Part shown: in pieces, positions 26,455 through 35,969 of the stretch
Numbering within the stretch: position 1 is the first letter of the stretch
How the letters are laid out: every line of letters begins with the position of its first letter
NCBI RefSeq assembly: GCF_036924535.1
Contig: NZ_JAZHRT010000001.1
Location: forward strand, 4,960,001 to 5,024,000
Length of the DNA: 64,000 nt
Origin: Bradyrhizobium sp. AZCC 2262
GTDB lineage: Bacteria > Pseudomonadota > Alphaproteobacteria > Rhizobiales > Xanthobacteraceae
Reading direction: 5' to 3'
Made by a program: the position numbers and the translations under genes
The notes under the pieces: model-generated
The model's database searches: none
Told to the model about the DNA's origin: nothing
Seen by the model: only the letters and a program-made list of their open reading frames with translations

Positions 26455-28218
26455 TTATCCGGCTCGGGCGACACTGCCCTGCGCCGCACCGCGCGACAGC
26501 CAGTTGGCGCCGCCGATGAGAACGCCGAGCAGAACGGTTTGCACCAGGCTGAAGGCGGCGGTCTTTCCGAGGTTTCCGCCTTCGTAATAGTCGAGCAACA
26601 GCACCGACATCACCATGGTGTTGCTGGTGTAGAGAAACAACGACGAACCAAGTTCGCGGATCGCCAGCACGAACAGCAGTGTCATCGAGGCGATCACGCC
26701 CGGACGCGCCAACGGCAGCACGATTGTCCTGATCGTGCCGAGCACGCCCTTGCCGCAGACCCAGGCCGCTTCCTCGAGCTCGCGATGAATCTGCAGGAAC
26801 GAGGTCGACAACGACTTGACCGTGTCAGGCATGAAGCGCGCGATGAACGCCAGCGCCAGAATCCAGATCGTGCCGTAGAGACCGCCCGGAATGCCGATCC
26901 AGGCCCAAAGATAGGCGACGCCGACCACAAGGCCGGGGATCGCGACCGGCAAAGTCGAAATCACATCGATCCAGCGCCGGCCCGTCACCCGGGTGCGGTG
27001 AATGGTGTAGCCGATGGCGAAGGCGAGCGCGCCGCCGACTACAGCGGTGATCAGCCCCACCTCAACCGAGTTATAGATCGAGCGCATGGTCAGCGGATTG
27101 TCGAAGATGCTCTGAAAATGCATCAGGGAATACTGCCTGGCGTCGAACAGGCTGCTGACGTCGCGGATGAACATGAATTTTCGAAATGCCGCGACGATAA
27201 GCGCGAGCAACGGCAGCACCACCACGACCAGGAGATAGACGATGCCAAGGCCGAAGGTGAACCAGCGCCAGCGCCCGAGATCCAGGCTGCGCGGGCGGAA
27301 CGCCTTGCCGGCGACGGTGGTGTAGCTGCGGCCGCTCAGCACCTTCTGCTGCAGGAACACGAGCAGGCCGGTGACGACCATCAGAATGATCGCAACAGCT
27401 GCGGCCGTGTTGTAAAGCGGCGGTGACCAGTTGGTGAGCTTGAAAATGTAGGTTGTCAGTACGGCAAGGTTGGTCGGCGCGCCCAGCACGGCGGGAATGC
27501 CGTAGATCCCGAGCATGACGATGAACGACAGCAACATGCCCGAGACAATCGCCGGCATGATCAGCGGAAACGTCACCGAGAACAGCGTCGCGAACGCGCT
27601 GGCGCCGGATATCTCGGCAGCCTCTTCCAGGCTGGGGTCCATGTTACGCAGGGCCGATGCGGTAAACATGTAGACATACGGCGCATAGTAGATGCCGAAC
27701 ACGAACACCAGGCCCCACATCGAATAGAAATCGACGCGCCAGTCCAGCCCGATCCATTTGAACATGGTGTTGATCAGGCCCGTTTTAGGTGAGCCGAGGA
27801 TCGCCCATGCGACGCCCGCGACCAGCGGCGGCGCGAACAGCGGCAGAATACTGGCTGCCGCGATGACCCCCTTGAACGGCGTGTTGGTGCGGACGACGAT
27901 CCAGGAAAACAGCAGGCCGACCACGACCGCGATCAGCGTTCCGCCGCCACAGGCGATCAGCGTGTTCGCCAGCGCCTCGGCGACATTCGGGTTCGCCAGC
28001 ACGGTGAGGAAGTTGGTGACCGAGAGATGACGGAGCGAGATGCCCTCGACCACCGGATTGGTGTCGGTGAGCGCGCCGAGCAGCAGCATCAGGATCGGGT
28101 AGATGACCAGAAAGCCGAGGATCACCAGCAGGACCGTGACCCACAAGCCGGCCCACGCGTGCCGCCCCTCACTGGCGCTACGCATGACTTCGGTGCGCCG
28201 GCTCGTCTGTCCGTTCAA
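26455..28218 (-). CDS. Fused two-domain ABC permease (FbpB/ThiP-type)
   Basis: 587 residues, a tandem fusion of two six-helix permease halves. Each half has an EAA loop: DPSLEEAAEISGASAFATLF in the first and HRELEEAAWVCGKGVLGTI in the second. The start is TTG 28218; an internal ATG at 28185 is possible. This architecture is normal for ferric-iron and 2-aminoethylphosphonate importers, where one polypeptide forms the whole channel. It leads the operon with binding protein and ATPase downstream. Confidence 0.88.
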   Translation of the reverse strand: MNGQTSRRTEVMRSASEGRHAWAGLWVTVLLVILGFLVIYPILMLLLGALTDTNPVVEGISLRHLSVTNFLTVLANPNVAEALANTLIACGGGTLIAVVVGLLFSWIVVRTNTPFKGVIAAASILPLFAPPLVAGVAWAILGSPKTGLINTMFKWIGLDWRVDFYSMWGLVFVFGIYYAPYVYMFTASALRNMDPSLEEAAEISGASAFATLFSVTFPLIMPAIVSGMLLSFIVMLGIYGIPAVLGAPTNLAVLTTYIFKLTNWSPPLYNTAAAVAIILMVVTGLLVFLQQKVLSGRSYTTVAGKAFRPRSLDLGRWRWFTFGLGIVYLLVVVVLPLLALIVAAFRKFMFIRDVSSLFDARQYSLMHFQSIFDNPLTMRSIYNSVEVGLITAVVGGALAFAIGYTIHRTRVTGRRWIDVISTLPVAIPGLVVGVAYLWAWIGIPGGLYGTIWILALAFIARFMPDTVKSLSTSFLQIHRELEEAAWVCGKGVLGTIRTIVLPLARPGVIASMTLLFVLAIRELGSSLFLYTSNTMVMSVLLLDYYEGGNLGKTAAFSLVQTVLLGVLIGGANWLSRGAAQGSVARAG

Positions 28219-28448
28219 CGCGCTTTCCCCTCGCCGGTGACCGTCTTTTTATGGAATTGCGGTCGCGATACGCAAAAGCCTAGTCGATTGCGCGGCGCAC
28301 GGAAAGGTATCCGAAAGTCGGCGCGCGGATATGGCGCGGCGGCCGTCCCTTCGCATACGCATCATGCAGCGGCGTGCCTGTGGCTTGTGCCGCGTCCGTA
28401 GTACACGCCGCGGTGGGCGCGACCGCCCCGCGTGGAGAGCCCTGTCTG

Positions 28449-29843
28449 ATGTCACTGGATACAACCGCAAAGCCGTCAGTCACAACCATGGACGGCCTGC
28501 CCCCGGAACTCCGGCGCTGGGCGGTCGCGGCGATCTTTACCGCGCTGGCGATGGCTTCGCTGGATACGGCGATCGCCAACGTCGCCCTGCCCGCCATCGC
28601 CGCCGACCTCCATGTCAGCCCCGCCGACGTGGTCTGGGTGGTCAACATCTACCAGATCGCGCTGGTTGCGACGCTGCTGCCGCTCGGCGCGCTCGGCGAG
28701 ATCGTCGGCCATCAGCGGATCTATCTCGGCGGCCTGCTGCTGTTCACGCTGGCCTCGCTGGGTTGCGCCCTGGCCTGGTCGCTGCCCAGCCTGACGGCGG
28801 CCCGCGCGCTGCAGGGATTGGGCGCCAGCGGCCTCATGAGCGTGAATGCGGCGCTGGTCCGTTTCGTCTACCCGACCCACATGCTCGGCCGCGGCTTCGG
28901 CCACAACGCGCTGGTGGTTGGAACGGCCTTCACGTTCGGACCGACGATTGCCTCTGCGATCCTTGCGATCGGAACATGGCCGTGGCTGTTCGCGATCAAC
29001 ATTCCCTTCGGCGTGATCGCCATCTGGATCGGCCTGAAGACCCTGCCGAATACGCCACGCGCCAAGCACGCATTCGATTTCACGAGCGCAGCGCTGACCG
29101 CAAGCTGTCTTGGACTCTTTATTATTGGAATAGGCAGCGCAGCGCATCAGGCGCCTCCCGCCCTGGTCGGACTGGAACTCGGCGCTGCATTACTGCTCGG
29201 CTGGATGATGATCCGCAGAGATGCGGACCATCCGGCGCCGATGTTGCCGATCGACCTGTTTCGACGGCCGATGTTCGCGCTGTCGGCCGCAACCTCGGTC
29301 TGTTCATTCGCGGTGCAGGGACTGGCCTTCGTCTCGCTGCCGTTCTACTTCGAAGACGTGCTGCACCGGTCCCAGGTCGAGACCGGCTTCTTCATGACGC
29401 CCTGGCCGCTGGTGGTCGCGATCATGGCGCCGATCGGAGGCCGGCTGTCGGACCGCTATCCCGTCGGCATCCTTGGCGGCCTCGGGCTGGTGCTGCTCGG
29501 CATCGGCATGGCGCTGCTGGCAACGCTGCCACCAGACCCCGGCATCGCCAACATCGTCTGGCGCATGGTGGTTTGCGGGATCGGATTCGGTTTCTTTCAG
29601 ACGCCCAATTTGCGGGCACTGATGTCGAGCGCGCCGCCGCACCGCAGTGGAAGCGCGAGCAGCATCGTCGCAACCGCTCGCTTGACCGGGCAGACGCTCG
29701 GCGCCGCGCTCGCCGCCCTGTGTTTTGGCCTTGCCGGCCATGATGGCGCGACGCTTGCATTGGCGCTCGGCGCCGGGTTTGCTGCGCTCGGCAGCGTGAT
29801 GAGTTTCCTGCGTCTGACCGTGGGTGCTCCGCGCAATACATGA
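28449..29843 (+). CDS. MFS multidrug-type transporter (DHA2/EmrB-like)
   Basis: 464 residues from ATG 28449, which has a GGAGAG ribosome site; a frame extension to 28374 is unlikely to be translated. About 14 membrane segments are expected, with the DHA2 start FTALAMASLDTAIANVALPAIAADL and PADVVWVVNIYQIALVATLLPLGALGEIVGHQR (in parts), then ARALQGLGASGLMSVNAALVR in TM4. A proton-driven exporter of hydrophobic compounds is the usual role. It stands alone, divergent from the iron-type ABC operon. Confidence 0.87.
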   Translation: MSLDTTAKPSVTTMDGLPPELRRWAVAAIFTALAMASLDTAIANVALPAIAADLHVSPADVVWVVNIYQIALVATLLPLGALGEIVGHQRIYLGGLLLFTLASLGCALAWSLPSLTAARALQGLGASGLMSVNAALVRFVYPTHMLGRGFGHNALVVGTAFTFGPTIASAILAIGTWPWLFAINIPFGVIAIWIGLKTLPNTPRAKHAFDFTSAALTASCLGLFIIGIGSAAHQAPPALVGLELGAALLLGWMMIRRDADHPAPMLPIDLFRRPMFALSAATSVCSFAVQGLAFVSLPFYFEDVLHRSQVETGFFMTPWPLVVAIMAPIGGRLSDRYPVGILGGLGLVLLGIGMALLATLPPDPGIANIVWRMVVCGIGFGFFQTPNLRALMSSAPPHRSGSASSIVATARLTGQTLGAALAALCFGLAGHDGATLALALGAGFAALGSVMSFLRLTVGAPRNT

Positions 29844-29894
29844 CTGTCATCGCCCGGCGGCGATCGGGCCGACGCGATGGATTTGGAGGACGAG

Positions 29895-30875
29895 TTGCGA
29901 CTTCTCAGTATGCTGGCCGGCGCGTGTCTCCTGCTGTTTCCGGCCGCCCTTCAGGCCCAGACAGTCTGGGACATGCCAACGGAATATCCGCAAAACGCGA
30001 TGCCGGGCGTTGGCCTGACGGCCTTCACAAAACATGTCGCCGAATCCAGCGCAGGCAAACTCGAGATCAGGCCGACCTTCGACGCCAAGGCTGGCATCAA
30101 ATCGGCCGGCATGCTCACAGCGATTGCGGAAGGCCGGGTGCAGGCCGGCGATGCCTTCGCCGGCGCGCTCGAGGCAGAAGACCCGATCTTTGCGCTGCCT
30201 TCGCTGCCGTTTCTGGTGACGTCGACGGCCGACGCCAAACGCCTTGCCGATATCGCGCGGCCGCATCTTGCAGCGGCGCTGCAGAAGAAAGGCCTGCGGC
30301 TGCTTTATCTGACGCCCTGGCCACCTTCCGGCATTTGGTCGAAGACACCGCTGACGTCGCCGCCCGATCTGACCACCCTTTCGATCCGCACCTATGACAA
30401 GACCTCAACCGAGGTATTCCTGAGCGTCGGCGCCAAGGCCGCATCGATCAGTTTCGCGGACACGATACCGAAACTGGTCGACGGCAGCATCAACGCGGTG
30501 TTGTCGTCGGGAGACGGCGGCGCCGGCCGCAAACTTTGGGAGTATCTGCCCTGTTTCAGTGAAATCACCTATTCGCTGCCGCTTTCGATCGCGAGCGTCA
30601 ATCAGGCGGCCTATGACAGTTTGAGCCCGGACACACGAGCCGCGGTCGATGCCGCCAGCCGTCAAACCGAGAGCGAATTGTGGCTCGCTCTCGCGACCCG
30701 GCTGGAGGAAAACTATCAACGCATGCGCCAGAACGGCGTCACGATCGATTCAAATCCCGAGCCGTTGATCGTTGAAGCGCTGCGAACGGGCGCGGCGGCG
30801 GCACAGCGTGCCTGGTGCACCCGGTCGGGGCCCGTCTGCGCCGAGATTCTCGGCGCCTTCAAGGCCAAACCATAG
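29895..30875 (+). CDS. TRAP transporter solute-binding protein (DctP-like)
   Basis: 326 residues from TTG 29895, chosen because GGAGG lies 6 bases upstream and the product then begins with a clean signal peptide (RLLSMLAGACLLLFPAALQA); an ATG at 29877 would put the ribosome site inside the gene. Mature sequence TVWDMPTEYPQNAMPGVGLTAFTKHVAESS and the central WGxxPxR-like segment ending LTTLSIRTYDKTS fit the DctP fold that binds carboxylates. No dctQ or dctM membrane genes are adjacent, so it is an orphan. CTRSGPVC near the end could form a disulfide. Confidence 0.82.
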   Translation: MRLLSMLAGACLLLFPAALQAQTVWDMPTEYPQNAMPGVGLTAFTKHVAESSAGKLEIRPTFDAKAGIKSAGMLTAIAEGRVQAGDAFAGALEAEDPIFALPSLPFLVTSTADAKRLADIARPHLAAALQKKGLRLLYLTPWPPSGIWSKTPLTSPPDLTTLSIRTYDKTSTEVFLSVGAKAASISFADTIPKLVDGSINAVLSSGDGGAGRKLWEYLPCFSEITYSLPLSIASVNQAAYDSLSPDTRAAVDAASRQTESELWLALATRLEENYQRMRQNGVTIDSNPEPLIVEALRTGAAAAQRAWCTRSGPVCAEILGAFKAKP

Positions 30876-31058
30876 CGCCCCAGGTTGTCGGTGCAGAACG
30901 GACATGACAGCCATGCCGGGGCACATGCCCACGCAACACCGGCGGATCGGCTTTCATCCTGCGCACAAACGCATTTTCTTGATTTGAACTATTCCAAGTG
31001 GCGGGCCATCTTCCCGCGCGCAGCTCTCTCGATGGATTGAGCTAACAGGGGATAAGCG

Positions 31059-31508
31059 ATGGCAAACCTCACAATTAACGGCAAATCAATCAGCGTGGAC
31101 GTCGAGGACGACACGCCGCTGCTTTGGGCAATCCGCGAGAACGTCGGGCTGACCGGCACCAAATACGGATGCGGCATTGCACAATGCGGCGCCTGCACCG
31201 TCCATGTCGATGGGGTCGCGATGCGCTCCTGCGGCGTCACGGTCAGCGAAGCCGTCGGCAAGCAGATCATCACGATCGAAGGTCTCGTCAGCAATGGCGC
31301 GCTGCACAAGGTGCAGGAGGCCTGGGTGGCCAATGACGTGCCGCAATGCGGCTATTGCCAGAGCGGCATGATCATGGCGGTCGCAGCCCTTCTCAAGGAG
31401 AAGCCGAAGCCGACCGACCAGGACATCAACGAGGCCATCACCAATATCTGCCGATGCGGGACCTTTCAGCAGGTCCGCGAGGCAATCCACGCCGCTGCGA
31501 ACGCTTGA
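31059..31508 (+). CDS. (2Fe-2S) small subunit of a molybdenum hydroxylase (IorA-type)
   Basis: 149 residues. Two iron-sulfur clusters are expected: the plant-ferredoxin-type set [16 protein letters not shown] with a further Cys in MRSCG, and the second set [10 protein letters not shown] plus ICRCGTFQQ. This is the electron-transfer subunit partnering the molybdopterin subunit encoded 10 bp downstream. Ends HAAANA. Together they form a two-subunit isoquinoline 1-oxidoreductase/aldehyde dehydrogenase-type enzyme without a separate FAD subunit. Confidence 0.9.
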   Translation: MANLTINGKSISVDVEDDTPLLWAIRENVGLTGTKYGCGIAQCGACTVHVDGVAMRSCGVTVSEAVGKQIITIEGLVSNGALHKVQEAWVANDVPQCGYCQSGMIMAVAALLKEKPKPTDQDINEAITNICRCGTFQQVREAIHAAANA

Positions 31509-31518
31509 GGGGGATGCC

Positions 31519-33705
31519 ATGAACAAGCACGTCATGCCCAAACTCACTCGCCGCGGCTTCGTGATCGGCACGGCTGCGGCCGGCACCGGCCTTGCGATCG
31601 GCCTCGATATTCCTTTTGGCGGGCCGACCGTGGTCCGCGCTGCCGACGGCTCGCCTGAGGTCAATGTCTGGGTGGTGATCCGCCCCGACAACACCACCGT
31701 GATTCGCATCGCCCGCTCGGAAATGGGTCAGGGCACCCTCACCGGCCTCGCCCAGCTCGTCGCCGAAGAGCTCGAATGCGACTGGTCGAAAGTCGTCACC
31801 GAGTATCCGACGCCGGGTCAAAGTGTCGCACGCAAGCGCGCCTGGGGCGATTTCTCGACCGGCGGCAGCCGCGGCATCCGCACCAGCCAGGAATATGTCC
31901 GCAAGGGCGGCGCCACCGCGCGCGTGATGCTGGTGCAGGCCGCCGCGAACGAATGGAAGGTGCCGGCCTCGGAATGCACCGCCGCCAACAGCGTCATCAC
32001 CCACCCGCCGACGGGCAAGACCACGACCTACGGCAAGGTGGTGGAAGCCGCGGCGAAGCTCGAGCCGCCGGCCGAGGTGAAGCTGAAGGACCCGAAGGAC
32101 TGGAAGATCATCGGCAAGGGCGTCAAGCGGCTCGACACCGTCGACAAGACGACAGGCGCGATGATCTACGGCGCCGACGTCAAGCTGCCCGGCATGCTCA
32201 ACGCCGCGATCAAGGATTGTCCGGTGTTCGGCGGCAAGCTGAAGAGCTATGACGAAGCCAAGGTCATGGCCATGAAGGGCGTCAAGAAGGTCGTGCGCGT
32301 CAGCGACAGCAGCGTCGCGGTCGTCGCCGATACCTGGTGGCACGCCAAGACGGCGCTGGATGCGCTGCCGATCGTCTGGGACGAAGGCGAGAACGCAAAG
32401 GTCTCCAGCGAGTCCATCGCCAAATGGCTGGCCGAGGGCCTCGACAACGCACAGCCGGCTTACATCGGCAACCAGAACGGCGACGCCAAGGCCGCGATTG
32501 CCGGCGCTGCCAAGAAGGTCGAAGCGGTCTACAACTATCCCTACCAGAACCACGCCACGATGGAGCCGATGAACGCCACGGCGCTCTATACGTCGGACAA
32601 ATGCGAGGTCTGGTGCGGCACGCAAAACGGCGAGGCGGCATTTGCAGCTACGCTGGAAGCGTCGGGATTGCCGGCCGAAAAATGCGAGGTGCACAAGCTG
32701 ATGCTGGGCGGTGGCTTCGGCCGCCGCGGCATGACCGATTATGTCCGCCAGGCGGTGACGATCGCCAAGCAGATGCCCGGAACGCCGGTCAAGCTGCTGT
32801 GGTCGCGCGAAGAGGACATGGCGCAAGGCAAATTCCATCCGGTCACGCAATGCAAACTGACGGGGGCCTTCGATGCCGACAACAATCTCACGGCGCTGCA
32901 CGTGCGATTGTCCGGCCAGTCGATCCTGTTCTCGGTCCGTCCGGCCGCGCTGGAAAACGGCAAGGACCCCGCCGCCTTCCAGGGCCTCAATGCCACGGGC
33001 GAAGCGGCGATCGGCTACAGCGTGCCGAATTTGCTGGTCGAGCATTCCATGCGCAACCCGCACGTCCCGCCCGGCTTCTGGCGCGGCGTCAACGTCAATC
33101 ACAACGCGATCTATCTGGAATGCTTTATGGATGAACTGGCGCAGTCGGTCGGCCAGGATCCGCTGGAATTCCGCCGCAAGCTGATGAGCAAGCATCCAAA
33201 GCATCTCGCCGTGCTCAACGCCGTGGCCGACAAAATCGGCTGGGGCAAGCCCGCGCCGCAAGGCGTCTATCGCGGGATTGCCCAGGTGATGGGCTATGGC
33301 AGCTATGTCGCGGGTGCCGCGGAAATCTCCGTCACCGAGGGCAGCAAGATCAAGGTGCATCGCATCGTCGCCTCCACCGATCCCGGCTACGTCGTCAACC
33401 CGGCGCAGGTCGAGCGGCAGATCGCGGGGTCCTTTGTCTATGGCCTCTCCGCCTTGTTCTATGGCGGCTGCACCGTGAAGGACGGCAAGATCGAGCAGAC
33501 CAATTTCGACACCTACAACTCGATGCGCATCGCCGAGATGCCGAAGGTGGAGTCCGTCATGGCACCGAGCGGCGGCTTCTGGGGCGGCGTCGGCGAGCCG
33601 ACCATCGGGGTTGCCGCACCAGCCGTGCTCAACGCCTACTTCGCAGCCACCGGCAAGCGCATCCGTTCAATCCCGCTGCGGGACCAGAACATCACCTTTG
33701 CCTGA
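31519..33705 (+). CDS. Molybdopterin-binding subunit of aldehyde/N-heterocycle oxidoreductase (IorB-type)
   Basis: 728 residues with a twin-arginine signal (KLTRRGFVIGTAAAGTGLAIG), so the folded holoenzyme is exported to the periplasm. Cofactor motifs: GQGTLTGLAQLVAEEL, the molybdopterin loop LGGGFGRRGM, and the catalytic Glu in GGVGEPTIGVAAP near residue 695. It hydroxylates an aldehyde or N-heterocycle using water; electrons leave through the small subunit, usually to a cytochrome c. The substrate is not evident. A strong hairpin terminator follows, just before the sox-like genes. Confidence 0.88.
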   Translation: MNKHVMPKLTRRGFVIGTAAAGTGLAIGLDIPFGGPTVVRAADGSPEVNVWVVIRPDNTTVIRIARSEMGQGTLTGLAQLVAEELECDWSKVVTEYPTPGQSVARKRAWGDFSTGGSRGIRTSQEYVRKGGATARVMLVQAAANEWKVPASECTAANSVITHPPTGKTTTYGKVVEAAAKLEPPAEVKLKDPKDWKIIGKGVKRLDTVDKTTGAMIYGADVKLPGMLNAAIKDCPVFGGKLKSYDEAKVMAMKGVKKVVRVSDSSVAVVADTWWHAKTALDALPIVWDEGENAKVSSESIAKWLAEGLDNAQPAYIGNQNGDAKAAIAGAAKKVEAVYNYPYQNHATMEPMNATALYTSDKCEVWCGTQNGEAAFAATLEASGLPAEKCEVHKLMLGGGFGRRGMTDYVRQAVTIAKQMPGTPVKLLWSREEDMAQGKFHPVTQCKLTGAFDADNNLTALHVRLSGQSILFSVRPAALENGKDPAAFQGLNATGEAAIGYSVPNLLVEHSMRNPHVPPGFWRGVNVNHNAIYLECFMDELAQSVGQDPLEFRRKLMSKHPKHLAVLNAVADKIGWGKPAPQGVYRGIAQVMGYGSYVAGAAEISVTEGSKIKVHRIVASTDPGYVVNPAQVERQIAGSFVYGLSALFYGGCTVKDGKIEQTNFDTYNSMRIAEMPKVESVMAPSGGFWGGVGEPTIGVAAPAVLNAYFAATGKRIRSIPLRDQNITFA

Positions 33706-33712
33706 CAATAGC

Positions 33713-33747
33713 GGGCGGCGGCCCGATCCGGCCGCCGCCCCTTTTTT
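33713..33747 (+). terminator. Strong intrinsic terminator-like hairpin
   Basis: An 11-bp perfect GC stem (GGGCGGCGGCC at 33713-33723 with GGCCGCCGCCC at 33730-33740), a 6-base loop and six T residues (33742-33747). It ends the molybdenum hydroxylase operon but lies only 14 bp before the ATG of the FCSD-like gene, leaving no space for a separate promoter downstream. Confidence 0.85.
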
Positions 33748-33760
33748 CCGGATTGCAGCC

Positions 33761-35032
33761 ATGGACGCCACGCGCCCGATGACGCGCAGGGATGTCGCTC
33801 GCGGCATCGCCGCGTCTGCGGTGGCGGCGTTGCCCTGCCCGTCATTTGCGCAAGGAGCGGCGCGGATTGTCGTGATCGGCGGCGGCTTCGGCGGCGCAAG
33901 CTGCGCGCGGGCGCTGCGGAAGCTTGATCCAAAACTTCAGGTCAGCCTGATCGAGCCAAATCAAACCTTTACCGCCTGCCCCTTCAGTAATGAGGTGATC
34001 GTGGGTATGCGGGAACTGCCGGCGCAGCAATTCAACTATGACAAGATCGCCGCTGCAGGCGTGACCGTCATTCCGCAAGCCGCCGCGAAGGTCGATCCCG
34101 AGAAGCGTATCGTCACGCTGGCCGATGGCAATTCGCTCGTCTACGAGCGCCTGGTGCTGTCGCCCGGCATCGATCTCCGCTTCGACGCCTTGCCCGGTTA
34201 TGACGAAGCCGCCTCCGCCAAAATGCCCCATGCATGGAAGGCCGGCGAACAGACGCTCATGCTGCGCAGGCAGCTCGAAGCCATGGAGGATGGCGGCACG
34301 GTGGTAATCGCAGTGCCCGCGGCCCCCCTGCGCTGCCCGCCCGCGCCTTACGAGCGCGCCAGCCTGATCGCGCATTACCTGAAAACGCGAAAGCCGCGCT
34401 CAAAAGTCCTGATCCTCGACGCCAAGGACGGTTTTTCGCAGCAAAGGCTGTTCGAGGCGGCGTGGAAGGAGCTCTATCCCGGCATGATCGAGCGGATCGC
34501 GCTCTCGCAAGGCGGACGGGTGACCTCGGTCGATCCTGCGACCAGCACCATCATCACCGATTTCGGCAATTATGTCGCCAATGTCGCAAGCGTGATCCCG
34601 CCGCAGAAGGCCGGGCGCATCGCCGAGCTTGCGGGCGCCGCCGACAATACCGGCTGGTGCCCGATCGATCCGACGAATTTCGCCTCGAAACTGGTGCCTA
34701 ATATCCATGTCATCGGCGACGCCTGCATTGCCGGGCAAATTCCGAAAGCGGCGTCGGCCGCCAGCGCGCAAGGCAAGGCCTGCGCGGCCGGTATCGTGGC
34801 CATGATATCGGGCAAAGCGCCCGAGACACCCCGGTTGAGCGGCGCCTGCTACAACACGGTCGCGCCGGGCTACGCGTTCTCGCTGTCAGGCGTCTATCAG
34901 CCGAAGGACGGTCAGTTCGTCGAAGCCGAAGGCGCGACGAGCCCGGTCAACGCGCCGCGCGAGACTCGTCAGCGCGAAGCGGAAAGTGCGGAAAACTGGT
35001 TCAAGACAATCACGGTGGAAACCTTTGGCTAG
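33761..35032 (+). CDS. soxF: Sulfide dehydrogenase flavoprotein (FccB/SoxF-like)
   Basis: 423 residues from ATG 33761. A twin-arginine signal (MTRRDVARGIAASAVAALP) precedes the FAD-binding motif IVVIGGGFGGASCARALRKL near residue 30. The redox-active Cys pair of flavocytochrome c sulfide dehydrogenases fits TACPFSN and LRCPPAPYER, and the C-terminal FIG-like segment VIGDACIAGQIPKAASAASAQGK closes the FAD domain, followed by an FCSD C-terminal domain (SGACYNTVAPGYAFSL). It oxidises sulfide in the periplasm and hands electrons to a cytochrome c. First gene of the soxF-X-Y-Z-A-like set; the stop overlaps the next start. Confidence 0.85.
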   Translation: MDATRPMTRRDVARGIAASAVAALPCPSFAQGAARIVVIGGGFGGASCARALRKLDPKLQVSLIEPNQTFTACPFSNEVIVGMRELPAQQFNYDKIAAAGVTVIPQAAAKVDPEKRIVTLADGNSLVYERLVLSPGIDLRFDALPGYDEAASAKMPHAWKAGEQTLMLRRQLEAMEDGGTVVIAVPAAPLRCPPAPYERASLIAHYLKTRKPRSKVLILDAKDGFSQQRLFEAAWKELYPGMIERIALSQGGRVTSVDPATSTIITDFGNYVANVASVIPPQKAGRIAELAGAADNTGWCPIDPTNFASKLVPNIHVIGDACIAGQIPKAASAASAQGKACAAGIVAMISGKAPETPRLSGACYNTVAPGYAFSLSGVYQPKDGQFVEAEGATSPVNAPRETRQREAESAENWFKTITVETFG

Positions 35033-35480
35033 ATCGGCGCGCCATATCGGGACGTGGATTGCGGCCGCGTTGCTTGCCCTGCCCGGCCCGGCCGGCGCGC
35101 AGGCGCTGCGGCCCTATACCGTCGTCGGCGACGCCATTCCGGAACCGCTCACGAATGCGCGAGGCGACGTGGTGCGCGGGCGCGCCCTTGTCGTCGAACG
35201 TTCCAGCACTTGCATCCTCTGCCACAGCGGCCCATTTCCCGAACAGAAGTTCCAGGGCGACCTGGCGCCTGACCTTTCCGGTTCCGGCAGCCGCTGGTCC
35301 GAGGGTCAGCTTCGGCTTCGGCTGGTGGATGCGTCCCGCCTCAATGCCGCGACCATCATGCCGTCCTATTATCGCGTCGACGGCCTCGATCGCGTCGGGA
35401 CGACGTGGCGCGGCAAGCCGATTCTGTCGGCCGAACAGATCGAGGATATCGTGGCGTATCTCGGAAGCATGCGCGAATAG
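35025..35480 (+). CDS. soxX: SoxX-like monohaem cytochrome c
   Basis: 151 residues from TTG 35025, which lies inside the end of the preceding gene and has GGTGGAA upstream, giving a good signal peptide (GTWIAAALLALPGPAGAQA). The haem motif is C63-ILC-H (SSTCILCHSG) and the Met ligand is probably in IMPSYYRVDG. SoxX pairs with SoxA in the periplasm to couple a sulfur substrate to the SoxY arm. It is 6 bp upstream of soxY. Longer frames starting at 34986 add no signal-like sequence. Confidence 0.85.
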   Translation: MARSARHIGTWIAAALLALPGPAGAQALRPYTVVGDAIPEPLTNARGDVVRGRALVVERSSTCILCHSGPFPEQKFQGDLAPDLSGSGSRWSEGQLRLRLVDASRLNAATIMPSYYRVDGLDRVGTTWRGKPILSAEQIEDIVAYLGSMRE

Positions 35481-35486
35481 GAAGCA

Positions 35487-35969
35487 ATGATGCAGCAACC
35501 GCCAAATTCATCACGCCGCCAGTTCCTCGGCCTCGCCGGTGGCGCAGCCGTGCTCGGCGCGATCCCCATCGTGACCCTACGTCCCGCCGAGGCGACGCCT
35601 GCGATGCTGGCCTCGGCGATCCAGAATGTCACCGGCGGCGCGGTGGTGCGGACCGGCAAGGTCAAGCTCGACATCCCGCCGCTGGTCGAGAACGGCAACA
35701 CGGTGCCGATGACGGTCAGCGTCGCGCACCCGATGGCCCCGGAGGATCACGTCCGGAGCATTTACGTCTTCAACGAAAAGAACCCGCAGCCGAACATCGC
35801 CAATTTCCATCTCGGTCCGCATAACGGCCGCGCGCAGGTTTCGACCCGCATCCGCCTCGCCGACAGCCAGAAGATCGTCGCGATCGCAAAGCTCTCGGAC
35901 GGCTCGTTCTGGTCGGCCAGCGTCGATGTCGTGGTGACGCTGGCAGCCTGCACCGAGGAGGTGATCTGA
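35487..35969 (+). CDS. SoxY-like sulfur carrier with AACTE arm
   Basis: 160 residues with a twin-arginine signal (SSRRQFLGLAGGAAVLGAIP). The body matches SoxY (VTGGAVVRTGKVKLDIPPLVENGNTVPM region). The C-terminal swinging arm, GGCGG in thiosulfate-oxidising SoxY, is VVVTLAACTEEVI here, with the carrier Cys at 155 and five residues after it. This fits the SoxY-related AACIE-arm family rather than true SoxY. It forms a complex with the SoxZ encoded by the next gene (1 bp overlap). The different arm suggests another sulfur cargo or partner enzyme. Confidence 0.8.
   Translation: MMQQPPNSSRRQFLGLAGGAAVLGAIPIVTLRPAEATPAMLASAIQNVTGGAVVRTGKVKLDIPPLVENGNTVPMTVSVAHPMAPEDHVRSIYVFNEKNPQPNIANFHLGPHNGRAQVSTRIRLADSQKIVAIAKLSDGSFWSASVDVVVTLAACTEEVI

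Noticed and set aside
31438..33360. A 640-residue open frame on the minus strand
   Set aside because: Antisense to the molybdopterin subunit gene, which has a Tat signal and cofactor motifs. The antisense product shows no motif.
33611..33760. N-terminal extension of the FCSD-like protein
   Set aside because: It would run through the terminator hairpin and the end of the molybdopterin gene; ATG 33761 gives a proper Tat signal.
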